Made by a program: the position numbers and the translations under genes. This document shows, piece by piece, positions 1 through 4,742 of a stretch of 5,270 bases of DNA; positions within the stretch are counted from its first letter, which is position 1, and each line of letters begins with the position of its first letter. The stretch is taken from positions 1-5,270 of the forward strand of contig JALWTZ010000258.1 in NCBI GenBank assembly GCA_026993285.1, in the 5' to 3' direction. The notes under the pieces are model-generated. The model was not told the origin of the DNA. It was given only the letters and a program-made list of their open reading frames with translations, and made no database searches. The stretch comes from Lysobacterales bacterium (GTDB lineage: Bacteria > Pseudomonadota > Gammaproteobacteria > Xanthomonadales > S139-57).

Positions 1-209
1 GCTGCCACCGCGCGCGCCTTGTCCCGAGCCAGGCGGGTGGTGAGCGCCGCCACGCCTTCTCCAGGTTGCGGGCTTTCGTCCACTTCGGGCGCCATGCAGC
101 GATAGGGCAGGCCCAGCCGGTCGAGCAGCATGCGGCGGTAAGGCGAGGATGAGGCCAGAATCAGTTCCGGCAAGGGGGGATTTTTGCTTGACTGTGGCTG
201 GGATGTCAT
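1..209 (-). CDS. yceF: Maf/YceF-type nucleotide pyrophosphatase, N-terminal part (cut by window edge)
   Basis: The Maf family hydrolyses non-canonical or modified nucleoside triphosphates to monophosphate and pyrophosphate in the cytoplasm; E. coli YceF prefers 7-methyl-GTP. Reading the minus strand from ATG at 209-207 gives 69 complete codons, and the C-terminal two thirds lie off the left edge. Visible hallmarks are PELILASSSPYRRMLLDRLG (residues 14-33), with the family Ser and Arg pair S21/R25/R26, then MAPEVDESP (39-47) and TTRLARDKA (57-65). Tyr24 sits where E. coli YceF has Trp in SPWRR, and APEVDE also follows YceF rather than the YhdE (dTTP/UTP) branch, so I infer YceF-like specificity. 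About 13 residues precede the E. coli start; a TTG at codon 13 is an alternative, but neither site has a clear Shine-Dalgarno. It is divergent from yceD, as in E. coli. Any promoter must lie inside yceD; TTGAAC (minus strand, 253-248) is only a weak candidate. Confidence 0.9.
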   Translation of the reverse strand, partial: MTSQPQSSKNPPLPELILASSSPYRRMLLDRLGLPYRCMAPEVDESPQPGEGVAALTTRLARDKARAVA

Positions 210-215
210 TAAAAT
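188..215 (+). promoter_or_regulatory. sigma70-type promoter for the yceD-rpmF operon
   Basis: A -35 element TTGACT (188-193, 5 of 6 consensus bases) and a -10 element TAAAAT (210-215, 5 of 6) are separated by 16 bp. The next bases, TGCCCG (216-221), form a GC-rich discriminator of the kind seen at promoters repressed by ppGpp/DksA, which would suit a ribosomal-protein and lipid operon; that regulation is inference. The predicted start site is about 221-225, at or only a few bases before the yceD ATG at 225. The promoter overlaps the first codons of the divergent maf gene, so the two genes may interfere with each other. Confidence 0.6.
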
Positions 216-224
216 TGCCCGTTT

Positions 225-737
225 ATGTCAGGTGCATTGAAAGCAAGGTTCAACCCGAGGCTCAGCGCCGCGCGCAAGGAAGTCTACACCGGAACGGCCA
301 GGCCGGGCGAATTTCCCCGTCTGGCGGATGTGCTTGCCGGTGAAGGTGGCGAGTTGCGTTACCGGGTGGAACCACTGGATGAAGGCCGTCGGGTACATGT
401 ACAGGCCGAAGGTTCACTGGAGCTATCCTGTGAACTGAGTCTGGAAGTCTACCCACAATCGCTGGAAGTGGACAGCCTGCTGGAAGTGGTGGCTTCTCAG
501 GAAGAAGCCGCGTTACTGCCTGAAGAGGCTGATGCCGTGGTCACTGAAAACGAACAACTGGCCTTGCGTGAGTTGATCGAAGACGAGTTGCTGCTGGCCC
601 TGCCGCTTTCTCCGCGAAAACCGGGGGTGGTACTGGAGGACTATGTGTCACTGGATCCGGAATCGGTGGAAAGTGTAGCTGAACCGGCCAACAATGCATT
701 TGCAATACTGAAAGATTTGAACAAACCCAAGGGCTGA
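225..737 (+). CDS. yceD: DUF177 family protein YceD (23S rRNA accumulation protein)
   Basis: The 170-aa product is close to the 173 aa of E. coli YceD. DUF177 proteins have been linked to 23S rRNA accumulation in bacteria and plastids; the biochemical role is unclear. Supporting features are a short basic N-terminus (ALKARFNPRLSAARK) matching the start of E. coli YceD, a central beta-rich part with LELSCELSLEVYPQ (65-78) where the family has its Cys motif, the signature LIEDELLLALPLSP (117-130) matching E. coli VEDEIILALPVVP, and the terminal NAFAILKDLNK (157-167), like NPFAVLASLK. The usual CxxC pair is reduced to C69 alone, with Ser at position 72, so a zinc site of that kind is not possible. 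An in-frame TAA at 210-212 and no other start between it and 225 fix the ATG. No Shine-Dalgarno precedes it, and the promoter -10 ends only 9 bp upstream. rpmF follows after 39 bp; the pair is conserved widely in bacteria. Confidence 0.93.
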   Translation: MSGALKARFNPRLSAARKEVYTGTARPGEFPRLADVLAGEGGELRYRVEPLDEGRRVHVQAEGSLELSCELSLEVYPQSLEVDSLLEVVASQEEAALLPEEADAVVTENEQLALRELIEDELLLALPLSPRKPGVVLEDYVSLDPESVESVAEPANNAFAILKDLNKPKG

Positions 738-776
738 GGCAATGGCCTGGCCCCGAACCAGCAGGAGAGAACTCTC

Positions 777-968
777 ATGGCAGTGCAACAGAACCGCAAG
801 ACTCCTTCCAAGCGTGGCATGCGCCGCGCCCATGACAAGCTGAAGGCGCCGACCCTTTCCATCGAGCCCACCACCGGTGAAGTCCACCTGCGCCACCATG
901 TGAGCCCCAATGGCTACTACCGTGGCCGCAAGGTGCTGGCCAACGCCCAGGATGTGGAAGAGATCTGA
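777..968 (+). CDS. rpmF: 50S ribosomal protein L32 (bL32)
   Basis: This is a structural protein of the large ribosomal subunit, near the peptidyl-transferase exit side. The 63-aa product opens with MAVQQNRKTPSKRGMRRAHD and contains the diagnostic HLRHHVSPNGYYRGRKV (37-53), almost identical to E. coli L32. There are no cysteines, so this is the zinc-independent form usual in gammaproteobacteria. It carries about eight residues (NAQDVEEI, acidic) beyond the point where the 57-aa E. coli protein ends. The start is clear: an AGGAGAG Shine-Dalgarno at 763-769 lies 7 bp before the ATG. It is co-transcribed with yceD by position, and the stop at 966-968 is followed 20 bp later by an intrinsic terminator. 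Confidence 0.98.
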   Translation: MAVQQNRKTPSKRGMRRAHDKLKAPTLSIEPTTGEVHLRHHVSPNGYYRGRKVLANAQDVEEI

Positions 969-988
969 CCATCTTCATGGCAGACTTG

Positions 989-1018
989 AAAAAAAGCCCG
1001 CGCAAGTGGGCTTTTTTT
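989..1018 (+). terminator. Rho-independent terminator after rpmF
   Basis: A perfect hairpin is visible. Seven A (989-995) plus GCCCGC pair with GTGGGC plus seven T (1012-1018), around a GCAA tetraloop (1002-1005). This gives 13 pairs including one G-U, with a GNRA-type loop. On the plus strand the seven T follow a G/C-rich core, the classic intrinsic terminator form. The run of A on the other arm makes it look bidirectional, but no minus-strand gene ends here. It stands 20 bp after the rpmF stop and 31 bp before the preferred plsX ATG, so it should reduce transcription entering the lipid genes. Confidence 0.9.
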
Positions 1019-1049
1019 GTATGCCCTGATGGTAATGTCCCTCGCTGAG

Positions 1050-2075
1050 ATGAGCAGCCCAACCCACTGGATTTCCGTTGATTTGATGAGTGGCGACCGT
1101 GGCCCGCAAGTGGCCGTGGAAGCCTGTGCAGACTGGTTGGCGCGCAGTGAGGGCATGGGCCTGGTGCTGGTTGCCAATGCGGAAACACTGGCCAATCTGC
1201 CACAAGCCCTGCAAGCACACCCGCAGGTGCGTCTGCACGAGGCCGAAGGGGTGATTTCCATGCGGGAAAAACCCTCCCGCGCCCTGCGCAAGGGCCAGAA
1301 CAGCAGCCTGTGGCAGGCACTGGCCCTGCAGGCGGAAGGCCAGGTACAGGCCACGGTGAGCGCGGGCAATACCGGTGCGTTGATGGTCATTTCCCGCCAT
1401 CTTCTGAAGATGCTGCCGGGGGTGGACCGGCCGGCCATCTGTACCGCGCTGCCTTCCGTAGAAGGCATCACCTGGATGCTGGACATGGGCGCCAACGTGG
1501 ACGTCAGCGCCGAGCATCTGTTCCAGTTCGCGGTCATGGGCAACGCGCTGGCCGGTTTTCTTTCCGGCAAGCCCGCCCCCCGGCTGGCCCTGCTCAACAT
1601 CGGCCAGGAAGAGGTCAAGGGCAATGATGCCATCAAGCGCGCGGCCCAGCTGCTGCGTGAAAGCGGCCTGAACTATCAGGGCTTCGTCGAGGCGGATGGC
1701 ATTTTTCTCGAAGATGTGGATGTGGTGGTTTGTGACGGTTTTGCCGGCAATGTGGCGCTCAAGGCCAGCGAGGGCGCCATGCGCATGCTGGAGCAGGAAT
1801 TGCAAAAGCACTGCAAACAGCGTTTAATCAGCCGCTTTGCGGCCTGGCTGGGCGCGCCGGTGATCAACCGGCTGCGGCGCGAGTTCGATCCCCGGCGGCA
1901 CAATGGCGCCAGCCTGCTGGGGCTCAATGGCATTGTGGTCAAAAGCCATGGCAATGCCGATGCCCTGGCCTTTCTCAAGGCGCTGGAAACCGCCAGCCGG
2001 GAGTTGCGGCATGCCGTACCCGATGCCATCCGCGACCAGCTGGCAGAAAAACTGACCCAGGATGAAACAACATGA
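1050..2075 (+). CDS. plsX: Phosphate acyltransferase PlsX (acyl-ACP:phosphate acyltransferase)
   Basis: PlsX makes acyl-phosphate from acyl-ACP and inorganic phosphate, the substrate of PlsY for the first acylation of glycerol-3-phosphate; it is a peripheral membrane protein. From ATG 1050 the product is 341 aa, close to the E. coli length. Motifs in order: VDLMSGDRGP (10-19), SAGNTGALM (104-112), DMGANVD (145-151), LLNIGQEEVKG (181-191), CDGFAGNVALK (228-238) and NGASLLGLNGIVVKSHG (285-301). All match the family; the first motif has Ser where E. coli has Gly (DVMGGDFGP). The start is uncertain: ATG at 1029 and 1035 and TTG at 1017 are in frame, none has a good Shine-Dalgarno, and 1050 was chosen because THWISVDLMSGD then aligns with the E. 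coli N-terminus. Its stop overlaps the fabH start (ATGA), implying translational coupling. Confidence 0.96.
   Translation: MSSPTHWISVDLMSGDRGPQVAVEACADWLARSEGMGLVLVANAETLANLPQALQAHPQVRLHEAEGVISMREKPSRALRKGQNSSLWQALALQAEGQVQATVSAGNTGALMVISRHLLKMLPGVDRPAICTALPSVEGITWMLDMGANVDVSAEHLFQFAVMGNALAGFLSGKPAPRLALLNIGQEEVKGNDAIKRAAQLLRESGLNYQGFVEADGIFLEDVDVVVCDGFAGNVALKASEGAMRMLEQELQKHCKQRLISRFAAWLGAPVINRLRREFDPRRHNGASLLGLNGIVVKSHGNADALAFLKALETASRELRHAVPDAIRDQLAEKLTQDETT
1800..1828 (+). promoter_or_regulatory. Candidate internal promoter for fabHDG inside plsX
   Basis: TTGCAA (1800-1805, 4 of 6 bases) and TTTAAT (1823-1828, 5 of 6) are separated by an ideal 17 bp, in an A/T-rich patch of an otherwise GC-rich gene. 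Transcription would start near 1835, about 237 bp before fabH. In E. coli a fabH promoter within the upstream plsX region has been described, from memory, so the position is plausible. A chance match is also possible. Confidence 0.33.
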
Positions 2076-3046
2076 TCTATTCTCGAATTGCAGGCACCGG
2101 CAGCTACCTGCCGGAAAAGGTGCTCACCAACGATGATCTGGTGGCCATGGGCGTGGATACCTCCGATGAATGGATTCGTGAACGCACGGGCATCGAACAG
2201 CGCCATGTGGCCGCCGAGGGGGAGCTGACCTCCGACCTGGCGGAAAAGGCCGCGCGCAAGGCCATCGAAGCCGCCGGTATCGAAGCGGAAGAAATCGATT
2301 TCGTTATTCTGGGCACCACCAGCTCCGATGTGGTCTTTCCCAGTACCGCCTGCAAGGTACAGGCCAAGCTGGGCTGCCCGGGTGGCCCGGCGCTGGATGT
2401 GAATGCCGCCTGCACCAGTTTCATGTATGCCCTGAGCATTGCCGACCAGTATGTGCGTTCCGGTGCTTCCAAGTGCGCCCTGGTCATGGGCGCGGAAACC
2501 CTGACCCGCATGCTGGACTGGAACGACCGCACCACCTGCGTGCTCTTTGGTGATGGTGCCGGCGCGGTCATCCTCAAGCCCAGCGAGGAACCGGGTATTC
2601 TCTCCACCCACATGCACGCCGATGGCAATTACACCGACCTGCTGCATACCTCCGTGGGCGTTTCCTCCGGTTTCAAGGAAAACGAGCCCCGCGCCGGGGT
2701 CAAGGTGGCCATGAAGGGCAATGAAGTGTTCAAGATGGCGGTGAAAACCCTGGGCCAGACCGTGGTGGAAACCCTGGAGGCCAACCAGATGCGGCAATCC
2801 GACATCGACTGGCTGGTGCCGCACCAGGCCAATTACCGCATCATTGCCGCAACGGCCAAGAAGCTGAAGATGGACATGGACCAGGTCATCGTCACCGTCA
2901 ACCAGCATGGCAATACCTCGGCGGCCTCGGTACCGCTGGCGCTGGATCACGGCGTGCGCAGCGGCAAGATCCAGCGGGGCCAGACCATGCTGCTGGAAGC
3001 CTTCGGCGGCGGCTTCACCTGGGCTTCGGCCATGATTCGCTACTGA
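2072..3046 (+). CDS. fabH: Beta-ketoacyl-ACP synthase III (FabH)
   Basis: FabH condenses acetyl-CoA with malonyl-ACP to start type II fatty-acid synthesis in the cytosol. The 324-aa product has normal family length. The thiolase-fold triad is complete: Cys114 in DVNAACTSF, His251 in VPHQAN and Asn281 in HGNTSAAS. Other family segments are the N-terminal GTGSYLPEKVLTN (8-20), DEWIRERTGI (32-41), LFGDGAGAVIL (158-168) and the terminal EAFGGGFTWASAM (309-321). The ATG overlaps the plsX stop (ATGA) and has an AGGA Shine-Dalgarno at 2059-2062, 9 bp upstream. Its neighbours FabD, which supplies malonyl-ACP, and FabG, which reduces its product, are the next pathway steps. Primer preference (acetyl versus branched or longer chains) cannot be told from sequence alone. 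Confidence 0.98.
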   Translation: MIYSRIAGTGSYLPEKVLTNDDLVAMGVDTSDEWIRERTGIEQRHVAAEGELTSDLAEKAARKAIEAAGIEAEEIDFVILGTTSSDVVFPSTACKVQAKLGCPGGPALDVNAACTSFMYALSIADQYVRSGASKCALVMGAETLTRMLDWNDRTTCVLFGDGAGAVILKPSEEPGILSTHMHADGNYTDLLHTSVGVSSGFKENEPRAGVKVAMKGNEVFKMAVKTLGQTVVETLEANQMRQSDIDWLVPHQANYRIIAATAKKLKMDMDQVIVTVNQHGNTSAASVPLALDHGVRSGKIQRGQTMLLEAFGGGFTWASAMIRY

Positions 3047-3056
3047 GGAGAACGGC

Positions 3057-3989
3057 ATGAGCAAACGCGCCTTTGTCTTTCCCGGCCAGGGTTCCCAGTC
3101 CGTCGGCATGCTGGCGGAGCTGGCACAAGTCTTCCCGCAAGTGCAGGCCACCTTTGAAGAGGCTTCCGAAGCCCTGGGCAAGGATCTCTGGGCCCTGAGC
3201 CAGAATGGCCCGGAAGAAGCGCTGAACCAGACCGAAAACACCCAGCCGGCCCTGCTGGCCGCCGGCATCGCCGTCTGGCGGGCCTGGCAGACGGCCGGAG
3301 GCCGGGCGCCGGATTACCTGGCCGGTCATTCCCTGGGGGAATACAGCGCCCTGGTGGCCGCCGGCAGCCTCAGCCTGGCCGATGGCATCCGCCTGGTGGC
3401 TGCCCGCGGGCGCGCCATGCAGGAAGCGGTACCCGCGGGCACGGGCAGCATGGCCGCCATTCTGGGGCTGGCCGACGAACAGGTGGTGGCCGTGTGTGAA
3501 CAGGCGGCCAGTGAAGGCGTGGTCAGCGCCGCCAACTTCAATTCACCGGGGCAGGTGGTCATCGCCGGCGAGAAGGCCGCCGTGGCCCGCGCGGTGGAAC
3601 TGGCCAGCGAGGCCGGCGCCAAGCGCGCGGTGGAACTGGCCGTCAGCGTACCTTCCCATTGCGCCCTGATGAAACCGGCCGCCGAGGCCCTGCGCCCCCT
3701 GCTGGAAGAAACCCCCATCCAGCCACCGGCCATTCCGGTGGTGCACAATGCCGATGTCAGCCTGCACGATGACCCGGCGGCCATCCGCCAGGTATTGTTG
3801 CAGCAACTGTATCTGCCGGTGCGCTGGGCCGAATCCATGCAGTGGCTGGTGGCCCAGGGCGTGGGCTTCATGGCCGAGTGCGGCCCCGGCAAGGTATTGA
3901 TGGGGCTGGGACGGCGCATCGACAAGGCCAGCACGCCGCTGCCGCTGGAGAATCCGGACAAGTTGAAACAATTTGCGATTGAGGAATAA
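3057..3989 (+). CDS. fabD: Malonyl-CoA:ACP transacylase (FabD)
   Basis: FabD moves malonyl from CoA to acyl carrier protein, feeding FabH and the elongating synthases. The 310-aa product keeps even the E. coli numbering of the active site: Gln11 in FPGQGSQ, the nucleophile Ser92 in GHSLGEYSAL, the malonate-binding Arg117 in AARGRAMQ, His201 in SVPSHCALMKPA and Gln250 in LLQQLYLPVRW. The small ferredoxin-like insert covers about residues 130-200, with AANFNSPGQVVIAG (158-171). The ATG is set by a GAGGAG Shine-Dalgarno at 3045-3050 that overlaps the fabH stop, 6 bp before the start, which suggests coupled translation. A 17-bp in-frame repeat encodes RAVELA twice just before the His201 segment, with no sign of disruption. 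Confidence 0.98.
   Translation: MSKRAFVFPGQGSQSVGMLAELAQVFPQVQATFEEASEALGKDLWALSQNGPEEALNQTENTQPALLAAGIAVWRAWQTAGGRAPDYLAGHSLGEYSALVAAGSLSLADGIRLVAARGRAMQEAVPAGTGSMAAILGLADEQVVAVCEQAASEGVVSAANFNSPGQVVIAGEKAAVARAVELASEAGAKRAVELAVSVPSHCALMKPAAEALRPLLEETPIQPPAIPVVHNADVSLHDDPAAIRQVLLQQLYLPVRWAESMQWLVAQGVGFMAECGPGKVLMGLGRRIDKASTPLPLENPDKLKQFAIEE
3981..3985 (+). promoter_or_regulatory. Shine-Dalgarno for fabG inside the end of fabD
   Basis: GAGGA, 8 bp before the ATG at 3994, lies in the last codons of fabD. It supports the 3994 start over the in-frame TTG at 3973, which would add seven residues absent from the family and lies upstream of this site. Confidence 0.65.
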
Positions 3990-3993
3990 GGCC

Positions 3994-4740
3994 ATGATTT
4001 CACTGGAAAACCGTATCGCGCTGGTGACCGGCGGCAGCCGTGGCATTGGCGCCGCCATTGCCGATACCCTGGGCCAGCTGGGTGCCACCGTGGTGGCCAC
4101 CGCCACTTCCGAGGCCGGCGCCCAGGCCATCAGCGAACGCCTGAAGGAAAAGGGCATTCAGGGCGAAGGCCGGGTGCTCAATGTCAATGATGCCGAAGGG
4201 GTGGCGGATTTCGTCAAGGCGCTGAATACGGAAGTGGGCGCGCCGCAGATTCTGGTGAACAACGCCGGCATCACCCGTGACCAGCTGTTGCTGCGCATGA
4301 AGGAAGAAGACTGGGATGCCATCATGCAGACCAATCTGAAATCTGTCTTTCTGCTGTCCAAGGCCTGCCTGCGTGGCATGATGAAGGCCAGGTGGGGCCG
4401 GATCATCTCCATCGCTTCCGTGGTGGGGCTGATGGGCAACCCCGGTCAGGCCAACTACGCGGCGGCCAAGGCCGGCATCATCGGTTTCAGCAAGTCGCTG
4501 GCGCGGGAAATCGGCGGCAAGCAGGTGACGGTGAATGTGGTGGCCCCCGGCTTTATCGACACCGATATGACCCGCGCGCTGGATGACGAACAGCGGGCGG
4601 TGATGGAAGCGCAGATTCCGCTCAACCGTCTGGGTAGCCCGGAAGATATTGCCGCCGCCGTGGCCTTTCTCGCCTCGGATGCCGCCGGCTACATCACTGG
4701 CGAAACCCTGAATGTCAACGGTGGTATGTTGATGCCCTGA
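3994..4740 (+). CDS. fabG: 3-oxoacyl-ACP reductase (FabG)
   Basis: FabG is the NADPH-dependent short-chain dehydrogenase that reduces beta-ketoacyl-ACP in each round of fatty-acid elongation. The 248-aa product shows the Rossmann glycine motif TGGSRGIG (12-19), NNAG (89-92), and the catalytic tetrad Asn114 (TNLKSVF), Ser142 (ASVVG), Tyr155 and Lys159 (NYAAAK). APGFIDTDMTRAL (184-196) and ITGETLNVNGGM (234-245) are typical FabG rather than generic reductase segments. Together with the fabH-fabD context this makes the call firm. The fabD-fabG gap is 4 bp. The usual next gene, acpP, is absent: the stop is 2 bp from the end of the convergent mtfA, and I see no plus-strand terminator after it, so transcripts probably run antisense into mtfA. 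Confidence 0.98.
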   Translation: MISLENRIALVTGGSRGIGAAIADTLGQLGATVVATATSEAGAQAISERLKEKGIQGEGRVLNVNDAEGVADFVKALNTEVGAPQILVNNAGITRDQLLLRMKEEDWDAIMQTNLKSVFLLSKACLRGMMKARWGRIISIASVVGLMGNPGQANYAAAKAGIIGFSKSLAREIGGKQVTVNVVAPGFIDTDMTRALDDEQRAVMEAQIPLNRLGSPEDIAAAVAFLASDAAGYITGETLNVNGGMLMP

Positions 4741-4742
4741 GG

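Noticed and set aside
149..343. Small plus-strand open frame over the maf-yceD junction
   Set aside because: It overlaps both real genes out of frame, has no ribosome-binding site and shows no homology that I recognise.
1029..1049. Upstream ATG starts for plsX at 1029 and 1035
   Set aside because: They add residues (MVMSLAE) that E. coli PlsX lacks and have no Shine-Dalgarno; kept only as alternatives.
917..1811. Long minus-strand open frames opposite plsX (917-1636 and 975-1811)
   Set aside because: They are antisense to plsX, run through the terminator hairpin, have low-complexity composition and resemble no family.
1676..3268. 530-codon open frame on the minus strand across plsX, fabH and fabD
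   Set aside because: It lies antisense to three firmly identified genes, is rich in Gly/His/Ala/Arg as expected from GC-biased third positions, and shows no recognisable domain.
3326..4157. Minus-strand open frames opposite fabD and fabG (3326-4003 and 3543-4157)
   Set aside because: They mirror the codon bias of the genes on the other strand; no start signal or motif was seen.
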